Below, one piece after another: positions 50,831 through 60,268 of a stretch of 64,000 bases of DNA. The DNA lies in NCBI RefSeq assembly GCF_004634245.1, contig NZ_SJTF01000019.1:1-64000 (forward strand), in the 5' to 3' direction. Made by a program: the position numbers and the translations under genes. A model generated the notes under the pieces. It ran no database searches. It saw only the letters and a list, made by a program, of their open reading frames with translations, and was not told the origin of the DNA. Numbering within the stretch: position 1 is the first letter of the stretch; each line of letters begins with the position of its first letter. The DNA is from Flavobacterium foetidum (GTDB taxonomy: Bacteria > Bacteroidota > Bacteroidia > Flavobacteriales > Flavobacteriaceae).

Positions 50831-53800
50831 TTAAAGAGTAAGGTTAAAGCCAAATAGATATGTTTTTGGCAATGGTAAATTACGTGTACCAGAATTAGCT
50901 GAATAAACTTCTGGATCAATTCGATTTCCTGCAGCGCTCCAATACCAGATATTATTCATCTGGAAAGTGAATTTAGCCGAAGAAACATTGATTTTTGTAG
51001 CAAAAGTTTTTGGAAGATTGTAAGCAAGCGATACGTTTCTAAGTTTTAGATAATCTCCATCAACCACATTTGCACTTGAGTTTCTCCATTGTGAACTTAT
51101 TGTTCCTGCATAATTTCTAACATTTTCAGCTAAATCTACATACAGACGTGTATTTCCGTTCGGATTAGCATCTGTATAACGATCTGTGATACCTGCAAGA
51201 TTTACTGCATCTGAACTCATATCGATTGTTTCTTTACGCATTACGTTTCCGCCTGAAAAAACAAATAAGAAATTCAAGTCAAATTGTTTGTACGAAAAAC
51301 GTTGTGAGAACGAACCTGAGTAAGTCGGAGTTAAACTTCCCATGTTTACAAGCGCATCAGGATTTGTAATGGTTTTGATTGAAGTCGCTATTGGATTTCC
51401 ATCGGCATCAAAAGTAACTGACGGATTTCCATTTTCATCCAACACATACGGATAACCATTTGTAGTTCCGCCATATTGATAAGCATACAAACTATTGTAC
51501 CTTTCGTTCTCAAAGAAATAGTCAATAGGAGAACTAGTATACACAGAAGCTGTAGATTGTGCTCTTGTTACTTTTTTAACTGTCGTTTTGTTGAATGCTA
51601 AAATCACTGTAGAACCAATACGCAAATCTCCGTTATTGTACCACTCAGATCCAACATTAAATTCGATTCCCTTATTCATTAATGCTCCAGCATTAATTTT
51701 TCTTGACAACGCACCAACAGTTGGATCCAAATCGGTTGTGGCCAATAAGTCACTGCTGTATTTACGATAAATATCGATGCTACCATTTAACTTAGCCCTA
51801 AACAAGCTATAATCTAAACCTAAATTGGTACTCTGTGTTTTTTCCCATCTCAGCATTGGGTTTGGTTGCGCTGTGATGTTTGTATATTGTAAAGACTGAT
51901 ACAAGTTGTCATTACGTCTAGTAGCGGTAATGTAAGGTGTAGTAGATTGATCAATGTTTCCATTTACACCATAAGTTGCTCTCAGTTTAAGTGCCGTAAC
52001 CCATTTATACTGTTTCATAAACTCTTCGTTACTCACATTCCATCCTAAACCTGCTGACCACAACGGACGATTTTTATATTTAGGATCTACTCCAAACAAA
52101 TCTGCTCTATCAACTCTGTAACTTCCTGTTACATTGTATTTTGATAAAAAAGTATACCCAACTGTACTAAACACAGAGAAATAACGGTGCAGTATTTCTG
52201 TTTGAGTTCGAGATAAAGCCGCTAATGTTCTGTTGTTTCCAAACATATAGCTTGGAGTACCTGTCTGACTTAAAGCAAGACTGTTGATTACCGCAGATGT
52301 AAGGGTTACTGGATCGTACCCATAGCGCAATTGCTCTATGTTTCTTGGAAGAAAAGTTTCGCGCATTTCAAAACCAGCCAATGCGTTTACCGAATGTTTC
52401 CCGCCACCAAATTCCTCATTATAATCTAATTGATTTCTAAAAGAATAGTTAGTTGACTGATTGCTTAATTGTTTGTAACGGCCACCCGTCGAGAATCCAT
52501 CTACATAAGTATAGGCATTTGTTGTTGGATTATAAGCAGTTAAAGCACTAATGGCATAACGCATTTTATAGGAGTTGACATCATAGTACTGGTCTTGCTC
52601 ATTTTTTCTCACCTCATATTGGAACTGGGAACTCACACTTAGCCCTCTCCATAATTTTGCACGAAGATTTCCGAAAGCTCTCATACTCAATGATTTTTGA
52701 TGCGTAATACCCTCTTTGAGTGCATCTAAGACATTAAAAGTCATTGGTTTAAAGCCACTTAATGCGGCAAGTTTTTCTGCCATTGCCGGATTGATTACAC
52801 CACTAGAAGTAAATCCGTCTTTGATTCCTACGAAAGGAGAAATCACCAGATTTCCGTTGTCGTCTGTTATGCGCTCATAACGTTTTTGGATATCATAATT
52901 TCCAAAATCGTTATCCGTAACATCATCATTGCTGTAGGTTCCGTTTACTCCAAATGTAGCGTTTAGCCAATCGTTAATCTGGAAACTGCTTTTTGCATAT
53001 AAGTTAAATGCATTACTTTGATTGTTTACAATTCGATTTTTCGATTCATCGTAATTAAGCGACACATACGTATTTTGTCTGCTGGTACTCCCAGAAAACG
53101 AAACATTATAACGCTGTCTAAATTCGTTCTGCCAGACATTATCACGATAATCTTTAATATAATCATTCTTTCTCCATTGAGCGATTGTGCTATCGTAATC
53201 TGCAGCACTAATTTTACCATCTTCTAAATTTCTGTTCAAATGGTAAAGCGGACTGTAGTACTTAGAACTGCTGTTTCCGATATCGCCGTAACTGCTAAAC
53301 ATAGTTGCTGTGTTGGCAAATCTTGCTCTCTCACGATTGTAGATAGCCTGTTCAAAATCAATCAAATCGCTGGTTGAAGCATAATTCATGTCTCTTAAAT
53401 TTGGCTTTGTAGAAACAAAGAAATCGGAGTTGATGCTTACTTTTAATTTACCGTTTCCTTTCTTAGTAACGATAACTATAATTCCGTTCGCAGCTCGTGA
53501 ACCATAAATCGAAGCCGCAGCCGCATCTTTAAGCACGTTGATGCTTTCTACATCATACGGATTGATATCTTCTAACGCTAATTCAGATGGAAGACCGTCA
53601 ATTACAATCAATGGAGCGTACCCGACATTCAGGGAAGAAAAAGTTCCCATACCACGCAATATGGGAGTGTCTGATGAAGCGCCTGTTGGATTTTTTTGAA
53701 ATACCAAACCTGCTACACGCCCCTCTAATGCGCTCGGCAAATCTTTATTGATGTTTTCGTTTAAAACTTTTTCGTCAATTCTTGTAATTGCTCCAGTAGA

Positions 53801-54478
53801 ATGGCTTCTTTCCAAAGTCTGGAAACCTGTAATTACGACCTCTTTCATTGCCGCAACCTTATCTTCAACGATAATCGTAATTGTATTTCGACCGCCTATA
53901 CCAATAGATTTTGTTTCAATTGTCAATCCTGAACATTCCAAAACCCCATTTGAAGGTACATTTTCAAAAACAAAGCTGCCATCAAAATCAGTTATACTGG
54001 TTCTATTTGTACCTGATAAAGTTACAGTGACACCTGGAAAAGGCTCATTTTTATTGTTTGTAACTTTCCCGCTTACGCGGATTAGGTCGTTTCCCAAGCT
54101 TTCTGCTTTGTCTTTAGCTGAGGCTGTTACAACAATAGTCTGATTAGCCAAGTTGTATTTTAAATTCTGACCATTGAAAATTTTATTTAAGGCTTCTCTT
54201 AAAGAAGAGTTCTTAAGGTTAACTGTAACTGGCTTAGAATCTTTCAGTTGCTTTTGCGTGTACAAAACTTCGTAATTTGCTTGTTTTGCCACTTCTTTCA
54301 GCACCGTTTCCAAAGATGCGTCTTTAAAATTAATTGTAATATTTTGTGCCTTCCCCGATAAACTGCAAAACAGCATAAAAAGCAAAGCATACAAACTTAA
54401 ATAAGTAGAAAAATTAGATTTCGGAATCTTTTTCTCAAGATTTTTGTAAGGTTTTTTTGGTTGTAAATTTAATTTCAT
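50831..54478 (-). CDS. SusC/RagA family TonB-linked outer-membrane protein with STN domain
   Basis: A 1215-residue TonB-dependent transporter (start MKLNLQPKK at 54478; the open frame extends to 54505). After a basic N-terminal segment and the hydrophobic signal (about 25-45) comes an STN secretin/TonB short N-terminal domain (about 55-105), then a carboxypeptidase-regulatory-like domain, the plug ('LPSALEGRVAGLVFQKNP', 'VLKDAAAASIYGSRAANGIIVIVTKKG') and a 22-strand barrel. The STN domain allows signalling to FecR, matching the anti-sigma gene upstream. Import of an oligomer across the outer membrane is expected; the ligand is unknown. Confidence 0.95.
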   Translation of the reverse strand: MKLNLQPKKPYKNLEKKIPKSNFSTYLSLYALLFMLFCSLSGKAQNITINFKDASLETVLKEVAKQANYEVLYTQKQLKDSKPVTVNLKNSSLREALNKIFNGQNLKYNLANQTIVVTASAKDKAESLGNDLIRVSGKVTNNKNEPFPGVTVTLSGTNRTSITDFDGSFVFENVPSNGVLECSGLTIETKSIGIGGRNTITIIVEDKVAAMKEVVITGFQTLERSHSTGAITRIDEKVLNENINKDLPSALEGRVAGLVFQKNPTGASSDTPILRGMGTFSSLNVGYAPLIVIDGLPSELALEDINPYDVESINVLKDAAAASIYGSRAANGIIVIVTKKGNGKLKVSINSDFFVSTKPNLRDMNYASTSDLIDFEQAIYNRERARFANTATMFSSYGDIGNSSSKYYSPLYHLNRNLEDGKISAADYDSTIAQWRKNDYIKDYRDNVWQNEFRQRYNVSFSGSTSRQNTYVSLNYDESKNRIVNNQSNAFNLYAKSSFQINDWLNATFGVNGTYSNDDVTDNDFGNYDIQKRYERITDDNGNLVISPFVGIKDGFTSSGVINPAMAEKLAALSGFKPMTFNVLDALKEGITHQKSLSMRAFGNLRAKLWRGLSVSSQFQYEVRKNEQDQYYDVNSYKMRYAISALTAYNPTTNAYTYVDGFSTGGRYKQLSNQSTNYSFRNQLDYNEEFGGGKHSVNALAGFEMRETFLPRNIEQLRYGYDPVTLTSAVINSLALSQTGTPSYMFGNNRTLAALSRTQTEILHRYFSVFSTVGYTFLSKYNVTGSYRVDRADLFGVDPKYKNRPLWSAGLGWNVSNEEFMKQYKWVTALKLRATYGVNGNIDQSTTPYITATRRNDNLYQSLQYTNITAQPNPMLRWEKTQSTNLGLDYSLFRAKLNGSIDIYRKYSSDLLATTDLDPTVGALSRKINAGALMNKGIEFNVGSEWYNNGDLRIGSTVILAFNKTTVKKVTRAQSTASVYTSSPIDYFFENERYNSLYAYQYGGTTNGYPYVLDENGNPSVTFDADGNPIATSIKTITNPDALVNMGSLTPTYSGSFSQRFSYKQFDLNFLFVFSGGNVMRKETIDMSSDAVNLAGITDRYTDANPNGNTRLYVDLAENVRNYAGTISSQWRNSSANVVDGDYLKLRNVSLAYNLPKTFATKINVSSAKFTFQMNNIWYWSAAGNRIDPEVYSANSGTRNLPLPKTYLFGFNLTL

Positions 54479-54535
54479 ACATTTACATTGGTTATAGTTA
54501 AACAATAGGTGGACAACTTATACTGGCTATAAACT

Positions 54536-54578
54536 TTTAAAACAACCAGAAGCATCGCAACTGCTTCTGGTTTTTTAG
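54536..54578 (-). terminator. Terminator between fecR and susC
   Basis: AACCAGAAGC at 54544-54553 is exactly complementary to GCTTCTGGTT at 54563-54572. On the minus strand the stem is followed by GTTTTAAAAG, a moderate U-tract. It separates the regulatory genes from the transport operon. Confidence 0.65.
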
Positions 54579-54613
54579 TTTATAGTCTCAGTATATTCGG
54601 GTAAACTTAAAAT

Positions 54614-55750
54614 TTAGGGATATACAATGACCGTTTTTCCTTCGACTTTAAATTTGATATTACTAAACTCAAGTACTTTTAATACTTCAGATAAATTTTT
54701 ATTTCTAAACGTACCGCCGCTAAAACGAACATCAGAGACATCGCCGCGGTATTCTACTTTAATTCCGTACCAGCGTTCCAGCTGTCGCATTACATTTTTA
54801 AGATCGGCATTGTCAAATTTGAAACGGCCATTTTTCCAGGCAACCGCTTCTTCTGTATCTACTTCCCTAACTTTAATTTTAGAGAAACTCTCCGACACAT
54901 CAGACTGCTGCCCTGGTTTTAAAATCGCTTTCTGATTTTTAGAAGTAACCGCTACGCTTCCTTCAAGCAAAGTAGTCTTAACAACTGATTCATTAGCATA
55001 AGAATGAACATTAAAATGTGTTCCTAATACTTCAATAGATTGGTTGTCGGATTTTACGATAAAAGGTTTGTTTTTGTTTTTGGCAACTTCGAAATAAGCC
55101 TCTCCTTCGAGTTCTACAACTCTTTTATCTCCGTTAAACTGTGTAGGATATTTTAAAGAAGAAACTGCGTTTAGATAAACTTTGGTTCCATCTGCCAAAA
55201 CAATATTGTACTGTCCTCCCGTTGGAGTCGAAAGTGTATTAAACGAATTCTCATCTGAATTTCCAGCTGCGTTCGGATTAACAACATAAGATATCGTTCC
55301 GTCTGCGTTCATTGTAATAGTCACTTCCTGCTTTTCGCCTTCCGCAGCAATAGTATCTTGTACCGAGACATCATCCAAAACAATCTGTTTTCCATTAGAA
55401 AGCGTCAAAATGCCGCGATTTCCTCCTGGAGCAATTTCTTTTGTTCTTTCGACAACCTGAACAGCTTTTTCTTCTGATTCAGTAAAATAAAAGAAGCCCG
55501 TTCCCAGCAATATTGCAACGGAAGCAGCGACTGCAACACGAGGCCATAACCTAACGGTCTTCGCCTCCTGCTTTATCGGTAATTTAGATTTCAAATGTTC
55601 ATAGCTGTCTTCAAGCTCATATTCATTAAGATGGAGCGTACTGTTTCTAGCCTGCTGCAAATACCACGCATCCAATTTATCCTTTTCTTCATCAGTTAGG
55701 ATTCCTTCGCGGAATTTTTGCAGCAATGATTTGATTTCAGTTTCATTCAT
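54614..55750 (-). CDS. FecR family anti-sigma factor
   Basis: A 378-residue inner-membrane regulator. An N-terminal cytoplasmic anti-sigma region (about 1-75) precedes one membrane segment ('VAVAASVAILLGTGFFYF', about 78-96) and the periplasmic FecR domain with 'TPTGGQYNIVLADGTKVYLNA', 'VELEGEAYFEVAKNKNKPFIV' and 'VLGTHFNVHSY'. The C-terminal DUF4974 part ends 'SNIKFKVEGKTVIVYP'. It should hold the ECF sigma factor until SusC signals a bound substrate through its STN domain. Confidence 0.94.
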   Translation of the reverse strand: MNETEIKSLLQKFREGILTDEEKDKLDAWYLQQARNSTLHLNEYELEDSYEHLKSKLPIKQEAKTVRLWPRVAVAASVAILLGTGFFYFTESEEKAVQVVERTKEIAPGGNRGILTLSNGKQIVLDDVSVQDTIAAEGEKQEVTITMNADGTISYVVNPNAAGNSDENSFNTLSTPTGGQYNIVLADGTKVYLNAVSSLKYPTQFNGDKRVVELEGEAYFEVAKNKNKPFIVKSDNQSIEVLGTHFNVHSYANESVVKTTLLEGSVAVTSKNQKAILKPGQQSDVSESFSKIKVREVDTEEAVAWKNGRFKFDNADLKNVMRQLERWYGIKVEYRGDVSDVRFSGGTFRNKNLSEVLKVLEFSNIKFKVEGKTVIVYP

Positions 55751-55946
55751 AATTATAATACGAAATTTTGTCCTGTTTTTAAGTAAGACAGTTATAAAAG
55801 GCTTTTGTCATAGACAAACACCAAAAAAAATTAAAAAAATATTATTATATCATTAATAAATCTAAAGGAATGTTATTTTCTATTTACTAATGAGAGAGTT
55901 AAGAGAAGAATCTATCGTAAAAATTAACAAAAACTTTTACAATAAT

Positions 55947-56516
55947 TTACCAAATGAAAACATGTGCCAGAAATTTGAGTTTTTCTCGCAGTATTTTAAG
56001 TGAATTGTAAACCTGTTGTTTTGCGGTTTTGTCTGTAATATTTAGTTGAAGTGCGATTTCATCATACGAAAGCTCCTCTACTTTTCTAAGTAAAAAAACT
56101 TCACGCATTTTTGAAGGAAGTAGTTCAATCTCTCTTTTAATAATTGATTCCAATTCTTTTTCTCTTAGTTTAGAATCTGCAAAAACATAATCGTTTTCAA
56201 TAAAGTCTGAAATTGAATCTGCATATCGCGAAACCACTTTTTCGTGTGCGATATGATTGAGGATTCTATTTTTTACTGCTTTGTATAAATAAGAGGAAAG
56301 TGATCCGGTAATATTTAAATCAGCTCTCCTGTTCCAGACCGCCAAAAAAACTTCTTGCACAACATCATTTGCTTCGTCCTGATTTCCTAAAATTTTATAC
56401 GCATGATTGACAAGAATCCTAGAATATCTCTCAAAAATTTCGGTGTACGCCAACTGATCATCTTCCTTAAGAAAATTTAACAAGATATCATCAGCATATT
56501 TACTATAAACAGACAT
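55947..56516 (-). CDS. ECF RNA polymerase sigma-70 factor
   Basis: A 189-residue extracytoplasmic-function sigma factor of the FecI/Bacteroidota type. Region 2 shows 'AYTEIFERYSRILVNHAYKIL' and 'DVVQEVFLAVWNRR'; region 4 shows 'LPSKMREVFLLRKVEELSYDEIALQL' and 'KTAKQQVYNSL'. I choose the start MSVYSKYADD at 56516; the open frame extends to 56585 but those residues do not fit the family. Paired with the FecR gene 196 bases downstream, it should drive the susCD operon. Confidence 0.93.
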   Translation of the reverse strand: MSVYSKYADDILLNFLKEDDQLAYTEIFERYSRILVNHAYKILGNQDEANDVVQEVFLAVWNRRADLNITGSLSSYLYKAVKNRILNHIAHEKVVSRYADSISDFIENDYVFADSKLREKELESIIKREIELLPSKMREVFLLRKVEELSYDEIALQLNITDKTAKQQVYNSLKILREKLKFLAHVFIW

Positions 56517-56713
56517 TAATTCGTACAAGTCAGGATCTAAAAAAGCAATATTACGCATTTTTTGCAATAAAAACCAAACTATCATTGCAGGTTCAATAGC
56601 AAAACGATGAATTTAATAAGATTAATTCATCGTTTTACATCATACTAAAAAATATTCTCAGCTATTGGTTCGGCTAGACAAAAAACTAATAACTGCTTAA
56701 AAAAACTTCATTA

Positions 56714-56912
56714 ACCCGTTGGGTGAAATAGAATAAAATAGCTTTTTCAAGAGTTAAAATCTAATTAGATGGGCTAAAATCCTTTAAAATCAATGTGAAA
56801 TCCTTTACTTATAATTTTTTCACGCAGATTCAAAAAGAATAAAGCAGACTTAAACAGATTTATTTCTCAGCTGATTTTCATAGAATTGTAAAAAATAATT
56901 TTAACCACTGGG
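56714..56912. mobile_element. MITE-like element C with GTTGGGTGAAA terminus
   Basis: CCCGTTGGGTGAAATAG at 56715-56731 is the same left end as in element A. The right end, ATTTTAACCACTGGG near 56899-56912, is a degenerate inverted copy. The interior resembles element B: AAAATAGCTT, TTAAAATCTAATTAGAT, GTGAAATCC, TTTACTTATAA, TTTTTTCACGCAGATTCAAA, AGCTGATTTTCATAGAATTG. It fills much of the 440-base gap between the ECF gene and the serine hydrolase. No other gene lies in the gap. Confidence 0.55.
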
Positions 56913-57026
56913 TATCACTATTTAAACTGTTTCTATATTTAAACATCAGTGATTTAAACAAATCTTTAAAACGAAATAGAGAAAATTTGCGTCAAAAATA
57001 ATAAACGGATTAAATGCTCTATGAAA

Positions 57027-58499
57027 TTATTTTTTCTGGATACTTTGCAATACACGAATGCCGTGTTCATTTTTCGGATTGAGTTCGACTGACTTTTGAT
57101 ACATCTCCACGGCTTTTTTCTCATCGCCCGTCTTCAGAAGAATTTCTCCATAACTGTCGTAAGCATTCCAGCTGTGAGGAAAAAGATGTACATTAAGTTT
57201 GAAAATCTCCAGCGCTTCCTGATTCTGTTCTTTTGCTGCCAATCGATATGCCCATTCATTAAGCTCAAATTCATCTGAAACAAAGTACGGGTTGCTCTTC
57301 TTTTCTTTTTCTGTAAAGCTTATTGCCTTATCAAAACCTATTTCTCTAAGAGTGGTACGCAGCAAGGTCACAGGATCCGACTTAATAATATCGCTATTGT
57401 AAATTCCGGCTAATTCTTCTAAAAAATCTTCTGGATAACTGCCTCCCAAATTGGTCAATACTATTACCGATAAATCATCGTCAGGATAGATTAAAAATGC
57501 GGATCTTCCGCCTCCTGACATTCCTACTGCTCTATGTTTGGGACGAAATTTATTCATCCCCCATCCTAAAGCCCAAGGGGTTTGTTTCCCGTTATTGAAC
57601 TTTGAAGGCTGCCACATCATTTCCAAGGAAGCCTTAGACAGCAATTTTCCAGAGGTAAGCGCAATAACCCATTTGGCTAAATCTTCGGAAGTAGAGTTTA
57701 AACCCGAAGAGGTTCTTCTAAAATAAGGAAATTCAAAGTAATTATTAATTAGTTTTGGTTCCGATAAAGAATTTCCGTCCAGTGCTGTTCTCCAAAAATA
57801 AGTCGGTGCCATATGCGGAATTACATCTCTCGAATCTCCGAAAACCGTGTGTTTCATATCTGCTGTATCAAACTGCTCCTCGAATTTTTCGACAAACTTT
57901 TTCCCAGAATATATTTCTATAATTTTTCCGAGCAAATCACCATTCGTTTGATTGTAGCTGAAGCGTTCTCCTGGCGTAAAATTCATTGGTAGCGTAATCA
58001 ATTTTTCCCAGACAGCTTTTTCATTTTTATATGTTCCAAAACCGCCAGTTTCTGGATCCATTAATTGCAATACATCCGGAAGTCCAGAAGTATGTGTCAA
58101 CAATTGTTTTATTGTTACTTTTGACCAACTTTCTGGCAGTATATCTAAGTAGTTAGAAACAGGTGCCGCAATATCTATTTTTCCTGCTTCTGCCAATTGT
58201 ATTATCGCTGTTCCTGTAAAAACTTTGGTTATAGAATTGATGGCAAAAACAGAATTAGTCTGAACCGGAATATTATCCTGAACATAGGCAATACCATAAC
58301 TTTTGTTTACTATTATTTTTCCGTTTTGAACAATCGCTACCTGTAATCCTGGTATTTTCCGTTCTTTCATTTCGCGATTGACAACAACATCTACCTGATT
58401 TTCTGTTGTTTGAGAATGAATCGACAAACAATAAAAAACTGTTAAAGCAGTCGTGAAAAATGTTTTTTCAATAATTTGTACTAGTGAAAGTTTTACCAT
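57027..58499 (-). CDS. Serine hydrolase, beta-lactamase class C-like, with C-terminal TPRs
   Basis: A 490-residue secreted protein. A hydrophobic N-terminal segment (about 12-28, ending SIHSQ) serves as signal or anchor. The penicillin-binding/class C-like domain has SxxK S89-I-T-K92 and the YxN region FSYNQTNGDLLG, where the usual Y-S-N reads Y-N-Q. About residues 400-488 hold two TPR units ('NEWAYRLAAKEQNQEALEIF', 'GEILLKTGDEKKAVEMYQKS'). The family includes esterases and D-aminopeptidases; resistance to beta-lactams is not implied. Single gene. Confidence 0.87.
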   Translation of the reverse strand: MVKLSLVQIIEKTFFTTALTVFYCLSIHSQTTENQVDVVVNREMKERKIPGLQVAIVQNGKIIVNKSYGIAYVQDNIPVQTNSVFAINSITKVFTGTAIIQLAEAGKIDIAAPVSNYLDILPESWSKVTIKQLLTHTSGLPDVLQLMDPETGGFGTYKNEKAVWEKLITLPMNFTPGERFSYNQTNGDLLGKIIEIYSGKKFVEKFEEQFDTADMKHTVFGDSRDVIPHMAPTYFWRTALDGNSLSEPKLINNYFEFPYFRRTSSGLNSTSEDLAKWVIALTSGKLLSKASLEMMWQPSKFNNGKQTPWALGWGMNKFRPKHRAVGMSGGGRSAFLIYPDDDLSVIVLTNLGGSYPEDFLEELAGIYNSDIIKSDPVTLLRTTLREIGFDKAISFTEKEKKSNPYFVSDEFELNEWAYRLAAKEQNQEALEIFKLNVHLFPHSWNAYDSYGEILLKTGDEKKAVEMYQKSVELNPKNEHGIRVLQSIQKK

Positions 58500-58842
58500 T
58501 TTAGCGATTTTAGATTATGAACATATCTAAAGACTGCTTTTGTTTTTAAATGTTTCAGTTTTTATGAAATATTTGAAAAATTTAATATAACCCAATGTAC
58601 ATAAGAATATTGGTAAATAATCCACCACGAGGCGGTCTTTAGAAAATAGAAAATAGAGAATGGAGTATGAACTCTAAAAATCTCTAGTCATTTCTATATT
58701 TGGAGAAGATGATTTTAGCAATGATACGTTTAGAGAAGATTGCTATTTTACTAAGAATTGAGTACTAGAAGGAGAGAAAATATAGTCCAAATTTTGAAGT
58801 AAATGATAAATTAGAGTACGGTCTTTAATCTATTCCAACAGA
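58500..58842. other. Gene-free stretch between the serine hydrolase and a receiver protein
   Basis: About 340 bases. Near the middle, 'AGAAGATGATTTTAGCAATGATA' and 'AGAAGATTGCTATTTTACT' (partly alike) suggest a short imperfect duplication. Only tiny open frames occur. I see no promoter, terminator or repeat that I can support. Confidence 0.35.
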
Positions 58843-59298
58843 TTACATCAAGCGAAAAGCAGAAAAAGACGGTATGTAAGAAAACCAGTCGAATTTAATC
58901 ACGGTGTCAATAAAATATTTTATTTCGTTATAGGTAGCAGGTTTAACTACATAAAATGATGCTCCTAAATCGAAGGCTTTTTGTACTGCATTTGGATCAC
59001 TTGAAGTAGAAAGGATGATAACCGGAAGTTTTTTATGACAGCTTTCCTCGCTTCTTATCATTTCCAGACATTGCATTCCATTACGACGAGGCATATTTAT
59101 GTCTAAAAAAATAATATCCGGTTTTAGAGTGTCTGAATTATTCAGAAGATCCATCAGAAAGATTCCGTCTTCAGCTTCAGTTAATATAGCGTTCGGATCT
59201 ACCTGAGATAAGGCTTCGGCAAAAAGAGCACGGTCATCCATATCGTCATCTGCCAAATAAATTCTACGCTGTGTGCTATTGGTTACTATACTCATCAC
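58843..59298 (-). CDS. Stand-alone response regulator receiver protein
   Basis: A 151-residue CheY-like protein with no output domain. The acidic pocket is DDDMDD (17-22), the phospho-acceptor is D66 in IIFLDINMPRRNG, and the Thr/Ser and Lys of the active site sit in 'ILSTSSD' and 'VVKPA'. Such single-domain receivers act through protein contacts with kinases or phosphorelays. A second start one codon in (MSIVTN) is possible. It is the same type as the gene at 59542-60015, 243 bases away. Confidence 0.88.
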   Translation of the reverse strand: MMSIVTNSTQRRIYLADDDMDDRALFAEALSQVDPNAILTEAEDGIFLMDLLNNSDTLKPDIIFLDINMPRRNGMQCLEMIRSEESCHKKLPVIILSTSSDPNAVQKAFDLGASFYVVKPATYNEIKYFIDTVIKFDWFSYIPSFSAFRLM

Positions 59299-59351
59299 TC
59301 ATTGTTTTTTTGTCAACAAAACCATAAGACACGTTTAGAAAATCTGCAGAT

Positions 59352-59365
59352 TCATGATATCATGA
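59352..59365. promoter_or_regulatory. Perfect 14-bp palindrome upstream of the receiver gene
   Basis: TCATGATATCATGA is an exact palindrome 54 bases ahead of the start at 59298 (minus strand). Position and symmetry fit an operator for a dimeric regulator. Which protein binds is unknown. Confidence 0.4.
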
Positions 59366-59541
59366 CTCCGTAAATCTATAAAATATGAATTACACCCATG
59401 AAAACGGTTAATTTTGTAAAGATAGTGTTTTTAATCTTACAAACCGAAATATTAAAGAAAAAACACACAAATACCTTTGAAATGTTAAATATTATTCAAT
59501 AAAAATGAACTTAATCCTAAAAATGTGAAAATGTTTATTTG

Positions 59542-60015
59542 CTAGACTGCATCTCGTATGTTCTCTGGGAAGATGTAAACAAAACTTGGTGATTCAGATT
59601 GCAGATTTAAAAGTGCGTTTTTCAATCTGTCGCCAAGGTTCGTGCAGACGGTTCCAAGTAAATCTTTTAGAGATTGAAAATCACAGGGTTTTACAAAATA
59701 CCCCGCTGCTCCTAACGTTTCGGCATCGTCAATACCTGCTTTTCGAGAAGAGGTTGCAATCATAATTACCGGCACTTCTTTGCACCGATTGTCTTTTTTA
59801 AGCAATTCGAGAAATTCCCAACCATTCATAACCGGCATACCTGCATCAAGCAAAATCAATGAAGGCAGTTCTATTGTATTAAGGAGTTTTAATGCTTCTT
59901 TTCCTCCGGGTGCACAAAGACAGTTTACACTTTCATCTGCATCTCTGAAAATATTGGTGAAAATTTCTGTATCATCCAGATCATCATCAATCAATAAAAT
60001 TACTTTTTCTTTCAT
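59542..60015 (-). CDS. Stand-alone response regulator receiver protein
   Basis: A 157-residue single receiver domain with DDDLDD (10-15), phospho-acceptor D57 in LILLDAGMPVMNG and the lysine in YFVKPCDF. The C-terminal 30 residues ('CTNLGDRLKNALLNLQSES') form an extension of unknown use. No DNA-binding or enzymatic output domain is present. It is a distant paralogue of the receiver protein next to it on the same strand; neither has a kinase gene in the window. Confidence 0.87.
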   Translation of the reverse strand: MKEKVILLIDDDLDDTEIFTNIFRDADESVNCLCAPGGKEALKLLNTIELPSLILLDAGMPVMNGWEFLELLKKDNRCKEVPVIMIATSSRKAGIDDAETLGAAGYFVKPCDFQSLKDLLGTVCTNLGDRLKNALLNLQSESPSFVYIFPENIRDAV

Positions 60016-60184
60016 TTCTAAATGTTAAATGGAGCTGTATTGGAATTTTGAACTGAGGAACTGTTCACTTAATCAAGTACCAAATTAAGAAATGATAGGA
60101 TAAATCCCAAATAAATAAACGATTCATTTAAAATTGGTCTTACCAAAAAACCTCAACATATTAAAAAACAAGACCCTATCCAAA

Positions 60185-60220
60185 ATAAAAAAAGCCGAAG
60201 AATAAATTCCATCGGCTTCT
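60185..60220 (-). terminator. Terminator of the lipoprotein gene
   Basis: AAGCCGA at 60192-60198 is exactly complementary to TCGGCTT at 60212-60218. On the minus strand the stem is followed by TTTTTTTATTTT. Confidence 0.8.
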
Positions 60221-60268
60221 AAACTCTTTATAATTATTGACGAATTAGAAATCTTCGTATTCCTTTAT

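Noticed and set aside
53026..53227. Opposing small open frames inside susC
   Set aside because: They are shadows of the long coding frame and show no independent support.
56517..56585. N-terminal extension of the ECF sigma factor
   Set aside because: The extra 23 residues are not part of the sigma region 2 fold; MSVYSKYADD fits the family start better.
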